Origin: Bacillota bacterium | GTDB lineage: Bacteria > Bacillota > Clostridia > Acetivibrionales > DTU013 | Length of the DNA stretch: 64,000 bases | Assembly: GCA_023409735.1 (NCBI GenBank) | Contig: JAEYRB010000011.1 | Span: 30,045-94,044, forward strand | Direction of reading: 5' to 3' | Shown: positions 16,923 to 26,318 of the stretch, one piece after another | Layout of the letters: every line of letters begins with the position of its first letter | How positions within the stretch are numbered: position 1 is the stretch's first letter | Program-made: the position numbers and the translations under genes | The notes under the pieces: generated by a model | Told to the model about the DNA's origin: nothing | What the model saw: the letters and a program-made list of their open reading frames with translations, nothing else | Databases searched by the model: none

Positions 16923-18419
16923 ATGCCTAAGTATGTTATGGCGTTGGATGCGGGAACTACATCTAACCGCTGTATTTTGTTTAATGAAAATGGAAAGATA
17001 TGCAGTATGGCACAGCGCGAATTTAAGCAGTATTTTCCTAAGCCCGGTTGGGTGGAGCATGATGCGGATGAAATATGGGCAACACAAATTAGTGTTGCGG
17101 TAGAGGCTATGCAAAAGGTTGGTGCTATTGCCTCCGATATAGCAGCCATAGGTATCACAAACCAGCGCGAGACGACTATTGTCTGGGATAGAAAAACCGG
17201 AGAGCCTGTATATCATGCAATTGTCTGGCAGTGCCGTCGCACCAGTGACTACTGCGACAAACTGAAAGCAGAGGGGTTGACAGAAGTATACCGAGCAAAG
17301 ACCGGTTTGGTTATAGATGCTTACTTTTCCGGAACAAAGCTTCGCTGGTTGTTGGAAAATGTACCGGGAGTGCGCGAACGTGCTGAACGTGGAGAGCTGC
17401 TATTTGGAACAGTGGAAACCTGGCTGATCTGGAAGCTGACAGGTGGCAAGGTACATGTAACTGATTATTCAAACGCTTCCCGGACAATGCTGTTCAATAT
17501 AAACACGCTTACTTGGGATGATGAAATTCTACAGAAGCTAAACATTCCCAAATGTATGCTGCCCAAGGTCGTTCCGTCCAGCAGTGTATATGGCGTATCG
17601 GACCCATCATTCCTCGGCGGTGAGATTACTATCTCCGGTGCGGCAGGCGACCAGCATGCAGCGCTCTTCGGACAAAACTGCTTCCACGCCGGAGAAGCTA
17701 AAAATACATATGGCACAGGTTGCTTCCTTTTGATGAACATCGGCGAAAAGCCTATTTTTTCGAAGAATGGCTTAATCACTACTATTGCATGGAGCTTGAA
17801 CGGTAAGGTTACCTATGCATTGGAGGGATCTATTTTTGTGGCAGGTGCAGCAATTCAGTGGCTTCGAGATGAACTTAAGGTAATTGATTCTGCGGCAGAT
17901 TCTGAGTATATGGCGAAAAAAGTTGCTGATACCAATGGCTGCTATGTTGTTCCTGCGTTTACCGGCTTAGGCGCACCGCATTGGGATCAGTATGCACGAG
18001 GCACCATTGTAGGTCTGACAAGGGGATGTAATAAATACCATATAATCCGAGCTACAGTTGACAGCCTGGCTTATCAGGTCAATGATGTGTTGACAGCAAT
18101 GCGGTCTGATTCCGGTATCAATTTGTCTGAACTTAAGGTAGACGGGGGAGCAAGCAGCAACAATTACCTGATGCAGACACAGGCAGACATAATTAACGCA
18201 CCTGTTATCAGACCAGCCTGCATTGAGTCAACCGCTCTTGGTGCAGCATATTTGGCAGGCTTAGCAGTTGGCTATTGGAAAAATGAAGAGGACATTGTAA
18301 GAAACTGCGGTATAGACCATGTGTTCCGACCGGAGATCGGAGATGCAGAGCGCCAAGTTCGAATAAAAGGATGGAAGAAAGCTGTCAGCTACGCATACGG
18401 CTGGGCAAAGGACGATTAA
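16923..18419 (+). CDS. glpK: Glycerol kinase
   Basis: 498 residues, the full family length. Phosphorylates glycerol to sn-glycerol 3-phosphate with ATP. FGGY-family motifs are present: ATP-binding [12 protein letters not shown] at 9-20, [16 protein letters not shown], and C-terminal [12 protein letters not shown] with [19 protein letters not shown] lies just before the ATG at 16923; a longer open frame to 16881 lacks support. No glpF or glpD is adjacent, but the antiterminator gene glpP is 3 kb away on the other strand. A shared bidirectional terminator follows. Confidence 0.95.
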   Translation: MPKYVMALDAGTTSNRCILFNENGKICSMAQREFKQYFPKPGWVEHDADEIWATQISVAVEAMQKVGAIASDIAAIGITNQRETTIVWDRKTGEPVYHAIVWQCRRTSDYCDKLKAEGLTEVYRAKTGLVIDAYFSGTKLRWLLENVPGVRERAERGELLFGTVETWLIWKLTGGKVHVTDYSNASRTMLFNINTLTWDDEILQKLNIPKCMLPKVVPSSSVYGVSDPSFLGGEITISGAAGDQHAALFGQNCFHAGEAKNTYGTGCFLLMNIGEKPIFSKNGLITTIAWSLNGKVTYALEGSIFVAGAAIQWLRDELKVIDSAADSEYMAKKVADTNGCYVVPAFTGLGAPHWDQYARGTIVGLTRGCNKYHIIRATVDSLAYQVNDVLTAMRSDSGINLSELKVDGGASSNNYLMQTQADIINAPVIRPACIESTALGAAYLAGLAVGYWKNEEDIVRNCGIDHVFRPEIGDAERQVRIKGWKKAVSYAYGWAKDD

Positions 18420-18478
18420 TTATCCCTACAAAATCCGTTCGAACAATACCTGGCAAAGCTTATGTAGACAAAAAAATC

Positions 18479-18510
18479 AGGCTGATGTATTTACATCAGC
18501 CTATTTTTCT
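18479..18510. terminator. Bidirectional terminator between glpK and the malic enzyme gene
   Basis: AGGCTGATGT pairs perfectly with ACATCAGCCT around ATTT; T-runs lie on both sides for both strands. Confidence 0.9.
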
Positions 18511-18517
18511 GAAATTC

Positions 18518-19690
18518 TTAAATTCTGGCAACGCCTGACCTTCTGGCAGCTTCTGCAACTGCTGCTGCTACTGCCTTACCAACACGCGGATCAAATGCCT
18601 TTGGGATGATATAGTCAGCACTCAGCTCTTCATCAGAGATCAGATTGGCCAGCGCTTGTGCTGCTGCCATTTTCATATCTTCATTGATGTCGCTCGCACG
18701 CACGTCAAACGCGCCGCGGAAGATACCAGGAAAAGCTAATACGTTGTTGATCTGATTCGGAAAGTCGCTTCGACCGGTTGAAATGACTTTAGCTCCGCCT
18801 GCCTTAGCCTCATCTGGGAAAATTTCCGGGGTAGGGTTGGCACAGGCGAAAATTATTGCATCCTTGTTCATTGTTTGTACCATTTCCTTTGTAACCATAC
18901 CAGGTGCTGACACACCGATAAATACATCTGCACCCTTAAGCTGCTCGGAGAGCGGACCGGACTTCTTGTTTAGGTTAGTTATAAGAGACATTTCCTCTTT
19001 AATCCAGTTGAGATCGCCTCTGCCGGTGTATATCGCGCCTTTACGGTCACACATGGTGATGTCCTTAAAGCCTGCGGAGATCAGTAATTTTACGATAGAG
19101 ACAGCAGCTGCACCTGCACCGGATGTTACGATTTTTACGTTTTCCTTCTTTTTGCCGACAACTTTCAGTGCGTTCAACATACCTGCCAATGTGATTACTG
19201 CCGTACCATGCTGATCGTCATGGAAGATTGGAATGTCGCACTTTTCCTTAAGCTTGCGTTCAATTTCAAAGCAGCGTGGCGCAGATATGTCTTCTAGGTT
19301 GATGCCTCCAAAGGAACCTGACATCAGATATACAGTGTTGACAAATTCGTCCACATCTTTGCTCTTGATACAAAGAGGGAAGGCATCAACGTCACCGAAG
19401 GTTTTAAAAAGTACACACTTGCCCTCCATGACTGGCATGCCTGCTTCAGGTCCAATGTCACCAAGACCAAGTACGGCTGTGCCGTCAGTTATTACTGCAC
19501 AGAGATTGTGGCGGCGTGTGAGCTCGTAGCTCTTGTTGATATCCTTCTGAATCTCAAGGCACGGCTGGGCGACGCCAGGTGTATAAGCCAGACTTAAGTC
19601 CTCCTTTGTAGCGACAGGAACTGTAGCTACAACTTCAATCTTGCCCTTCCATTCACCATGTAATCTGAGGGACTCTTTTGCATAATCCAT
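18518..19690 (-). CDS. NAD(P)-dependent malic enzyme, short form
   Basis: 390 residues, the length of the compact bacterial form without a phosphotransacetylase domain. Converts malate to pyruvate and CO2. Visible signatures are AYTPGVAQPC, the divalent-metal loop IFHDDQHGTAV, the dinucleotide motif SGAGAAAVSI and FACANPTPEI. GGAGG precedes the ATG. It lies about 120 bases downstream of the Ldh2-family gene on the same strand and is probably transcribed with it. Cofactor choice between NAD and NADP is not decidable from the sequence. Confidence 0.93.
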   Translation of the reverse strand: MDYAKESLRLHGEWKGKIEVVATVPVATKEDLSLAYTPGVAQPCLEIQKDINKSYELTRRHNLCAVITDGTAVLGLGDIGPEAGMPVMEGKCVLFKTFGDVDAFPLCIKSKDVDEFVNTVYLMSGSFGGINLEDISAPRCFEIERKLKEKCDIPIFHDDQHGTAVITLAGMLNALKVVGKKKENVKIVTSGAGAAAVSIVKLLISAGFKDITMCDRKGAIYTGRGDLNWIKEEMSLITNLNKKSGPLSEQLKGADVFIGVSAPGMVTKEMVQTMNKDAIIFACANPTPEIFPDEAKAGGAKVISTGRSDFPNQINNVLAFPGIFRGAFDVRASDINEDMKMAAAQALANLISDEELSADYIIPKAFDPRVGKAVAAAVAEAARRSGVARI

Positions 19691-19806
19691 AAAAAACCTC
19701 CAAAAAATTATTATTCATAGAAACACAATTCAAAATGCTGAGATGTGCTTCAAATATTCAAATAAATGAAACCATTATGCCCCAGACAAATTATGCTCCA
19801 AACAAA

Positions 19807-20916
19807 TTAGGCTTCAAACGGGAAGTGATAGGGGAGCTTTAAATTATCACGTAATGTAAGCATTTCTTTTTGTACAGCATCGCCCACCGGAACACCCTTG
19901 TCTTTGCGTTCAAGCCAGGAGAGCCATTCCTTTTCACCAGCTGTGTAGATACGAGACTGTCCCGGAGCCTTCTTAGAGGAGCGAAGTTCACGGCATATTT
20001 CACCGGCAGTCTTTTTGAAGGTGTCAAGGCCCATAAAAAATTCTGGATTTATAACAATGAAGAAGTGACCGAGATGATACATCTGTGGTTTACCGTCAGA
20101 GTCAGTACCTGTCAATGCCTTCATGAAAGGTCCGCCACATAAAGCTGCTGATAGGATTTCTACTACAGCTGCGTAACCGTAGCCCTTGTAGCCGCAGAGC
20201 TCATCTCCGATTCCACCGAGTGGAGCTAATGCCGCAGAGCCGTCAGTCAATGCCTTGAGGATAGCTTTGGAGTCCGTCATGGTAGTACCGTCGTTGGATA
20301 TGACCATTCCTTCCGGAGTGTCCTTTCCCTCGCGAGCATAATATTCAATTCTGCCACGTTGTACAATGGATGTAGCACAATCGATACAGAAAGGAAATTC
20401 TTCATCGGTAGGGAACGAAAAAGTCAACGGGTTTGTTCCCATCATATTTTCTACGCCAAAGGTGGGGGCGATAGAGGGACGAGCGTTGGTGCCTGTGATG
20501 CCTATCATACCTTTGTTGCTGGCCATGTTAGTCCAATAACCGGCAATGCCGTAATGAGTAGAGTTGCAGATTGATCCGCCGGCAATGCCATACGCTGATG
20601 CTTTCTCAATCAGCATATTCATCATTTTGTAACTGGCTACCATACCCATACCATCCTGTGCATCCATAACTACTGTGGCTGGAGTCTCTTTTAGTATCTT
20701 GATATCTGTGATGGGTTTTAGTGTCCCATTAATTATGCGGTCGATATAGATTGGTTTGAAACGATTACAGCCGTGACTCTCAATGCCGCGACGATCGGAT
20801 TCCAATAATACATCGGCACATATTGCAGCGTCCTCTTCTGGCACACCATAGGCTTTGAATACATCAATCAGAAAACTGTTCATTAGCTCCCATGAAACAT
20901 AAGGCCTTGTTTCCAT
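19807..20916 (-). CDS. Malate/L-lactate dehydrogenase, Ldh2 family
   Basis: 369 residues. Family COG2055 enzymes oxidise malate, lactate or related 2-hydroxyacids with NAD(P). Recognisable features include SDRRGIESHGCNRF with the active-site His, GIAGYW, GTNPLTFSFP and GYKGYGYAAVVEILSA. AAAGGAG precedes the ATG. The next gene downstream encodes malic enzyme, so malate or lactate use is plausible. The promoter at 21073 and a strong terminator at 21000-21040 lie between glpP and this gene. This suggests control by transcript attenuation, possibly by GlpP. Confidence 0.88.
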   Translation of the reverse strand: METRPYVSWELMNSFLIDVFKAYGVPEEDAAICADVLLESDRRGIESHGCNRFKPIYIDRIINGTLKPITDIKILKETPATVVMDAQDGMGMVASYKMMNMLIEKASAYGIAGGSICNSTHYGIAGYWTNMASNKGMIGITGTNARPSIAPTFGVENMMGTNPLTFSFPTDEEFPFCIDCATSIVQRGRIEYYAREGKDTPEGMVISNDGTTMTDSKAILKALTDGSAALAPLGGIGDELCGYKGYGYAAVVEILSAALCGGPFMKALTGTDSDGKPQMYHLGHFFIVINPEFFMGLDTFKKTAGEICRELRSSKKAPGQSRIYTAGEKEWLSWLERKDKGVPVGDAVQKEMLTLRDNLKLPYHFPFEA

Positions 20917-20999
20917 TAAATCATCTCCTTTTAGTTATGTATATTGATATACATTAGTATTGATATGTAAATTATTGATATACATTGATTTAATGCAAC

Positions 21000-21040
21000 A
21001 AAAAAAGGACAACAACAAAGTATTACTTTAGTTGTTACCC
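21000..21040 (-). terminator. Intrinsic terminator in the leader of the ldh2-malic enzyme operon
   Basis: On the minus strand GG..AACAAC.AAAGT pairs with ACTTT.GTTGTT..CC, with small bulges, followed by seven T residues. It lies downstream of a promoter and about 80 bases before the next gene, so it may be an attenuator as well as the end of glpP. Confidence 0.75.
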
Positions 21041-21072
21041 TCATTCGTCTCAGCAACTATATCAACAATCTT

Positions 21073-21101
21073 ATGTTAACACATTGATTGACAAAAAACA
21101 A
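21073..21101 (-). promoter_or_regulatory. Candidate promoter upstream of the ldh2 leader
   Basis: On the minus strand TTGTTT (plus 21096-21101) and TAACAT (plus 21073-21078) are 17 bases apart. The start point would fall about 60 bases before the terminator. Confidence 0.45.
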
Positions 21102-21154
21102 GCGAAAAAATTGAAAAAAGTCGATAACTAATATTTTTAACAAACGCAACAAAG

Positions 21155-21721
21155 CTACATCTCATTCCAGATGTTTTCACATGTGGTTGAAATGCATTGA
21201 GCTCCAGCAGACAGCGCGGAGATGATATCCTTTTTATCGAAGATAAGACCGCCGGTAATTATAGGTACACTGATTTCCGAACTTATTCGGCTTATTATAC
21301 TAGGCATGACACCTGGCATAATTTCAACCAGGTCAGCATTGCATGAGTCCAGCTGCTTTTTTAAATTTGCAAGCGCTAGAGAATCCACTATAAATACCCG
21401 CAGTACTGTTAAAAGTCCTAGTGCCTTGGCATGTCTGAGCAGAGAAGGGCGTGTACTTATCACACCATCTGCAGCTGTTGTCTTACGGATAAAGTCGGCT
21501 GCAATCTCCTTAGAGGACAAGCCATTGGTCAGGTCCATGTGAACAAACACAGTTTTACCAGCTTTTTTGGCTTGATCAACTAACTTTGAGATGTTGCAGA
21601 TGGTACCGAATAGAAAAAAAAGAATATCACATTTTGAAGAAAGTGCATCCTCAAGCTGTGATTCATCCTTCACAGCCGCAATTATTGGGTTTTCAGCAAG
21701 TAACTCAAGCACAGAACTCAT
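21155..21721 (-). CDS. glpP: Glycerol-3-phosphate responsive antiterminator GlpP
   Basis: 188 residues. GlpP is a TIM-barrel RNA-binding protein that, with glycerol 3-phosphate, prevents leader termination of glp mRNAs in Bacillus. The family pattern is visible: NPIIAAVKDESQLEDAL at the N-terminus, FVHMDLTNGLSSKE, DGVISTRPSLLRHAK, VEIMPGVMP and PIITGGLIFDKKD. The ATG at 21721 follows AGGAGG; an extended frame further 5' lacks a ribosome site. It has its own promoter and lies upstream of the ldh2-malic enzyme operon. Its targets may be glpK (16923) and perhaps the adjacent terminator-containing leader. Confidence 0.92.
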   Translation of the reverse strand: MSSVLELLAENPIIAAVKDESQLEDALSSKCDILFFLFGTICNISKLVDQAKKAGKTVFVHMDLTNGLSSKEIAADFIRKTTAADGVISTRPSLLRHAKALGLLTVLRVFIVDSLALANLKKQLDSCNADLVEIMPGVMPSIISRISSEISVPIITGGLIFDKKDIISALSAGAQCISTTCENIWNEM

Positions 21722-21827
21722 AGAAAGACCTCCTGTTAGCAGTAGATAAAGCAAAAACTGTGGCTGCCCAATGCCGGTTTACAATGCTTCAGAGTATCTA
21801 TGAGCAGCATTTTATCTTTTCATTGAA

Positions 21828-21856
21828 ATACTAACAATATTATTGCAATGTGTCAA
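21828..21856 (-). promoter_or_regulatory. Promoter of glpP
   Basis: On the minus strand TTGACA (plus 21851-21856) and TAGTAT (plus 21828-21833) are separated by 17 bases. Confidence 0.7.
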
Positions 21857-22075
21857 GATAACAACATGATACAGACCGATGTCTTACTGCAGCTTATTCC
21901 AACAGAAATTATATAAAATTATGTAACTATATTTTTGTGTAGATAATGTATTACATCAGAATTATAGATATCATCTGTAATGAAGATACTCTTTACAAAA
22001 ATATCAGAACCTATTGTGTAGCAGGTATACGTATTCAAAATCAGCAATCGCATTAAAATGTCTCCAGAAACGCCG

Positions 22076-22099
22076 AAAAGCCTGATTTATCAGGCTTTT
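22076..22099 (-). terminator. Terminator of the tRNA cluster
   Basis: AAAAGCCTGA and TCAGGCTTTT pair around TTTA, directly behind tRNA-Tyr in the direction of transcription. Confidence 0.85.
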
Positions 22100-22110
22100 C
22101 AGACGAAATG

Positions 22111-22195
22111 TGGTGGATGGGGGTGGATTCGGACCACCGAAGTCGCTGACAACAGATTTACAGTCTGCCCCCTTTGGCCGCTCGGGAACCCATCC
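22111..22195 (-). tRNA. tRNA-Tyr (anticodon GTA)
   Basis: 85 bases with encoded CCA and a long variable arm. Acceptor GGATGGG pairs with CCCATCC; the anticodon loop CTGTAAA contains GTA. Confidence 0.95.
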
Positions 22196-22224
22196 AAATT
22201 ATTAAAGATAAGCTATCGTTTCGC

Positions 22225-22360
22225 TTTAACAAAGTTTAATAATCAACTTCACTGCGTGAGGCTTTAAAAGGTAGGCTATTTTCTCGACTTCGTCGGATAA
22301 ATCATAGCCTATCTGCGTTACACTTCTAAAAGGTAGATTATGCCGCCGTTGGCTGATAAT
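22225..22360 (-). other. Spacer with long-stem hairpins between tRNA-Phe and tRNA-Tyr
   Basis: AGGTAGGCTAT can pair with ATAGCCTATCT, and AGATTAT with ATAATCT closer to tRNA-Phe. These are probably folded spacers processed out of the tRNA precursor; no gene is visible. Confidence 0.4.
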
Positions 22361-22363
22361 CTT

Positions 22364-22439
<76 letters not shown>

Positions 22440-22444
22440 ATACA

Positions 22445-22470
22445 TAAGACCGGAAGCTCCGGTCTTATAT
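22445..22470. other. Hairpin between tRNA-Met and tRNA-Phe
   Basis: AAGACCGG pairs with CCGGTCTT around a 5-base loop. A T-run appears only on the plus strand, so it is more likely a processing spacer than a terminator for these minus-strand tRNAs. Confidence 0.45.
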
Positions 22471-22472
22471 TT

Positions 22473-22549
22473 TGGTGGGCCTTCAGGGACTCGAACCCCG
22501 GACCAACCGGTTATGAGCCGGTTGCTCTAACCAACTGAGCTAAAGGCCC
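22473..22549 (-). tRNA. tRNA with CAT anticodon (elongator Met, possibly Ile2)
   Basis: 77 bases with encoded CCA; acceptor GGGCCTT/AAGGCCC, anticodon loop CTCATAA. The sequence GGCTCATAACC occurs in elongator tRNA-Met and in lysidine-modified tRNA-Ile; I prefer Met without being certain. Confidence 0.85.
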
Positions 22550-22704
22550 GCAAAACGACAAAACTTAGTATAAAGCATATAACTTTTTAAGTCAAGCAAA
22601 AAATAAAAGAAGTGTAAAGGATAATGCAATTTAAATGTCGAAGTTTATTAGGAGAGTTATTCGGGAAGCATTTTTAAGTATATTAAGCGGAGGTGTTTAT
22701 AATA

Positions 22705-24345
22705 ATGAAGGTTTCGTTCCTTGGCGCCGCCAAAACTGTAACAGGCTCATGCTATTATATAGAAGCAGACTCATGCAGATTTATTGTTGACTGCGGTATG
22801 TTTCAGGGAAGTAAGGAATATGAAATACAAAATGAAGAGGATTTTGCATTCAATCCTGCAGAACTGGATTTTGCATTGCTGACGCATGCTCATATTGATC
22901 ACAGTGGAAGAATACCTAAACTATATAATGACGGCTTTAAGGGGAAGATTTACGCTACTAAGGCAACTGTTGAGCTTTGTACTTTAATGCTTCCCGATAG
23001 CGGTCATATACAGGAGTCTGAAAACGAGTGGGTAAACCGTAAACGTGAAAGGGCAGGTTTGAAACCAGTTGAGCCATTATATACGGTGCAGGACGCAGTT
23101 GATTCTATTAAGCTTTTTGAAAGCGTCAGGTATAACGAGATCATTAATCCATCAGAAAATGTAAGTGTGCGATTTAATGACGCAGGGCATATACTGGGTT
23201 CATCAATTATTGAGATATGGATCAAGGAAAAAAAAGAAGAAGTAAAGCTCGTATTTTCAGGTGATCTTGGAAACATGAATATGCCAATACTCAGAGATCC
23301 ATCCATTATTAACAGCGCTGATTACCTATTCATAGAGTCAACCTATGGAAACAGGCTTCATATGAATGTAGAGGACAAAGAAGATAAATTCGTAGATATA
23401 ATAAATACTACCATTGAGCAAGGCGGTAATGTTATAATTCCATCGTTTGCAGTAGGAAGAACACAGGAAATAATCTATGATCTTTTCAAGCAGTATGAAA
23501 AATATGGAGATAAGCTCAAAAAGCTGTTCGCAACTCCTGTATATATAGACAGTCCACTTGCTGTTTCAGCCACCAAGGTATTCAGAAACAATCTTGACTG
23601 CTTTGATGAAGAGGCAAGAGTTTACATAGAGAATGGGGACAATCCTCTTGATTTTCCAAGCCTTCGATTTACACAAAGTGTTGATGAATCCAGGGCCCTG
23701 AATGAGAGCAAGGAAAGCATGATTATTATTTCTGCCAGTGGTATGTGTGATGCAGGACGTATTAAGCACCATCTTAAGCATAACCTTTGGAGGAAGGAAT
23801 CCACCATAATTTTTGTAGGCTACCAGGCGCAGGGAACCCTTGGAAGAAGGCTTATTGACGGCGCTTCAAAAGTTAGATTATTCGGAGAAGAAATATCGGT
23901 TAACGCAAGGATAGAGATAATTGAGGGCTTTTCTGGTCATGCGGACAGAGAAGGGCTTATAAATTGGATTGATAAAATTAAAGAAAAACCCAAGAAAATG
24001 TTTATTGTTCATGGCGAGGAAGAGGCCATGATGGAATTATCAGAAGCAATTAACGAAAAATTTGGAATCGCTACTATTATACCTGAGATGGGAGATACCT
24101 TAGATCTCAGGAAAGAAGGCGTTTCCAGATACAAAACGGAAAAAGCAGCAGAAAAGACAAGAGAGAGAAATATCTTTGCACGACTGGAAGTTATATATAT
24201 GCTTGATAAGCTTAAAGATGAGCTTGATGAGGCTTCATCAATGATAAGAGGCGATCTCAAAAACGAAAAGGATGACATTGAGATCGAAGCCCTGATGTCC
24301 AAACTGAAGAATTTTGAAAAGTATATTGTAGATATTATTAAGTAA
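22705..24345 (+). CDS. Metallo-beta-lactamase fold / beta-CASP RNA nuclease (YSH1-like)
   Basis: 546 residues. Zinc motif THAHIDHSG has His61, His63, Asp65 and His66. Further ligands are in FNDAGHILGSS and FSGDLGN. The beta-CASP domain follows (IPSFAVGRTQEII, SASGMCDAGRIKHHL), with the last metal His in EGFSGHADREGL and IVHGEEEA. It belongs to the COG1236 exonuclease/CPSF-like group rather than to RNase J. About 80 extra residues at the C-terminus are charged and helical. The ATG at 22705 is preferred over a GTG at 22693 because GGAGGTG overlaps the latter. It probably processes RNA in the cytoplasm; the specific substrate is unknown. Confidence 0.88.
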   Translation: MKVSFLGAAKTVTGSCYYIEADSCRFIVDCGMFQGSKEYEIQNEEDFAFNPAELDFALLTHAHIDHSGRIPKLYNDGFKGKIYATKATVELCTLMLPDSGHIQESENEWVNRKRERAGLKPVEPLYTVQDAVDSIKLFESVRYNEIINPSENVSVRFNDAGHILGSSIIEIWIKEKKEEVKLVFSGDLGNMNMPILRDPSIINSADYLFIESTYGNRLHMNVEDKEDKFVDIINTTIEQGGNVIIPSFAVGRTQEIIYDLFKQYEKYGDKLKKLFATPVYIDSPLAVSATKVFRNNLDCFDEEARVYIENGDNPLDFPSLRFTQSVDESRALNESKESMIIISASGMCDAGRIKHHLKHNLWRKESTIIFVGYQAQGTLGRRLIDGASKVRLFGEEISVNARIEIIEGFSGHADREGLINWIDKIKEKPKKMFIVHGEEEAMMELSEAINEKFGIATIIPEMGDTLDLRKEGVSRYKTEKAAEKTRERNIFARLEVIYMLDKLKDELDEASSMIRGDLKNEKDDIEIEALMSKLKNFEKYIVDIIK

Positions 24346-24456
24346 ATAATGAGACAAGGAAGAGATGTGATAAACTGGGCTATAAATAATTAGATTTATA
24401 AAGTATTGAATGAAAAAAGATAATAAAAACTTCTTTATTTTTGCTGTATTTCCTGC

Positions 24457-24462
24457 TATAAT
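24457..24462 (+). promoter_or_regulatory. Extended -10 element upstream of the symporter gene
   Basis: TGCTATAAT fits an extended -10 box; no good -35 is seen. It lies about 95 bases before the start codon. Confidence 0.35.
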
Positions 24463-24555
24463 ATTCACCAATACTAAGAAGTTGTCTGTAGTATAGTAGA
24501 ATGGTTGATTGAAGTAAAATTTAAAACTTAAGAATGGAAGGATGGCAGGACGGAT

Positions 24556-26058
24556 ATGTTTAAGTATGTATTTCTATGTCTTTTTGTAGTCATAATGATT
24601 ACGATCGGAATAATCAGCAAAAGAAAAGTTAATAACGTGCAGGATTTCTTTTTGGGCGGAAGACAAATGGGGCCTTGGCTCACAGCATTTGCCTATGGTA
24701 CCACATATTTTTCCGCAGTAATATTTATAGGCTATGCAGGTAAAATAGGGTGGAACTTTGGATTATCCTCAACCTTCATTGGCGTAGGAAATGCAATATT
24801 GGGAAGCTTAATCGCATGGCTTGTACTTGCAAAGAGAACACGCAGAATGACGCATGAATTAAATGCATCTACTATGCCGGAATTTTTTGAAAAACGATAC
24901 GATAGTAAGGCTATGAAGATAGTTACAGCTTTGATAATATTTATATTCCTTGTTCCATATTCCGCATCTGTTTATCAAGGCCTTGGATATTTATTCGAAA
25001 GAACCTTCAACATACCATTCATTTACTGTATGGCTGCAATGGCTGTTTTAACTGGTGTGTATCTTCTGCTTGGAGGATATGTCGCAACAGCGTTTAATGA
25101 CTTTGTTCAGGGCATAATTATGCTGGTCGGTGTTATTCTAATGGTATACTTCATAATATCTAACCCTGCTGTAGGAGGTCTTTCAAATGGAATTAAGAAG
25201 CTTTCAGAAATTCCTGAGGCAGGCCCCGGGCTTGTAAGTATATTTAGCTCTAATCCGTTAAATCTAATTGGTTTAATTATTTTGACCAGCCTCGGAAGTT
25301 GGGGACTTCCTCAGATGGTTCACAAATTCTATGCTGTAAAGGATGACGATGCAATAAAGAAGGGTACGATAATATCCACAGTATTTGCACTGATAATTGC
25401 CGGAGGAGCATATTTTGTCGGTGGTTTTGGCCGTTTATTCCTGGATAATTCAATACCCCTTGGAGCTAATGGAAAGCCCAATGCAGATATGGTAATGCCT
25501 ATGGTATTGGAAAAGGCTCTTCCTGACGCATTAATCGGAATTATAGTAATACTTGTTTTGTCAGCTTCAATGTCAACGCTTTCATCACTTGTTCTGGTCT
25601 CAAGCTCAGCAATTTCAATGGATCTGATCAAAGGGTCAATTTTCCCGGATATGAAAAAGGAAAGTGTTATGCTTTTAATGAGGCTGATGTGTGCGATATT
25701 TGTTGTACTGTCTTTCTTAGTTGCAGTAACACCTAATTCTATATTGAGTCTTATGTCATTCTCTTGGGGCACAGTTGCCGGAGCATTCCTTGCACCGTTC
25801 CTATACGGACTGTACTGGAAGGGAACTACAAGGGCTGGTGCATGGGCTGGTTTCATTACCGGATTTTCTGTAGCAGTTATAGGAGCCATTGTTTATAAGA
25901 TGGATGCCGGAATGGCACCTAATATCGGTGCTGTAGCTATGCTCCTTTCTCTGGTAGCAGTACCGGTTGTAAGCATAATAACAGCAAAGCTTCCTGAAAA
26001 GCATGTTGAAACGGTATTTTTAGATAGCAGTAAGGCAAAGGTTGAAGCAGATGTATAA
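24556..26058 (+). CDS. Sodium:solute symporter family protein
   Basis: 500 residues with about 13 hydrophobic segments. The N-terminal signature GGRQMGPWLTAFAYGTTYFS places it in the SSS family (PutP/PanF group), and a sodium-site helix LSASMSTLSSLVLVSSSA lies in TM8. It would import an organic solute with Na+. The substrate is not identifiable, but an amino acid or organic acid is usual. The following operon oxidises aryl-pyruvates, so an aromatic or branched substrate is a guess. The ribosome site is weak (AAGGATGGCAGGACGG). It has its own terminator. Confidence 0.85.
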   Translation: MFKYVFLCLFVVIMITIGIISKRKVNNVQDFFLGGRQMGPWLTAFAYGTTYFSAVIFIGYAGKIGWNFGLSSTFIGVGNAILGSLIAWLVLAKRTRRMTHELNASTMPEFFEKRYDSKAMKIVTALIIFIFLVPYSASVYQGLGYLFERTFNIPFIYCMAAMAVLTGVYLLLGGYVATAFNDFVQGIIMLVGVILMVYFIISNPAVGGLSNGIKKLSEIPEAGPGLVSIFSSNPLNLIGLIILTSLGSWGLPQMVHKFYAVKDDDAIKKGTIISTVFALIIAGGAYFVGGFGRLFLDNSIPLGANGKPNADMVMPMVLEKALPDALIGIIVILVLSASMSTLSSLVLVSSSAISMDLIKGSIFPDMKKESVMLLMRLMCAIFVVLSFLVAVTPNSILSLMSFSWGTVAGAFLAPFLYGLYWKGTTRAGAWAGFITGFSVAVIGAIVYKMDAGMAPNIGAVAMLLSLVAVPVVSIITAKLPEKHVETVFLDSSKAKVEADV

Positions 26059-26094
26059 TTCATTAGAATAATTAGTAAATTTGAAGTTACTTGT

Positions 26095-26130
26095 AGAGAC
26101 GCTGCTCTGGGCGAGGGGCAGGTCTCTTTG
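26095..26130 (+). terminator. Terminator after the symporter gene
   Basis: AGAGAC pairs with GTCTCT, with inner pairs CTGCTC and GGGCAG; TTTG follows. Repeated element A copy 2 begins at once behind it. Confidence 0.75.
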
Positions 26131-26132
26131 CA

Positions 26133-26200
26133 TTTATGGTGTTGCCTGAAGGGCTACCTGTAAAAGGCGAGTGGGATTCGATGTCCGCGAGACCTATGAT
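26133..26200 (+). repeat. Repeated structured element A, copy 2
   Basis: Same order of blocks as at 12567 and 55514: TTTATGGTGTTG, GGGCTACC, AAAAGGCGAG, TTCGATG and GCGAGACC. It is the most diverged copy in the outer stem. Confidence 0.55.
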
Positions 26201-26233
26201 AATTAAGTATTGTCTGTTTGCCATAATGCACAA

Positions 26234-26262
26234 TTGACCTTGAAATATAGTAATGTTATAAT
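26234..26262 (+). promoter_or_regulatory. Promoter of the iorAB-paaK operon
   Basis: TTGACC and TATAAT are separated by exactly 17 bases, about 57 bases before iorA. Confidence 0.85.
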
Positions 26263-26318
26263 TTATTAAGCTAAAGTGATAGATTGTTATAAATTATTTT
26301 ATATAGGGGAGAAATGTA

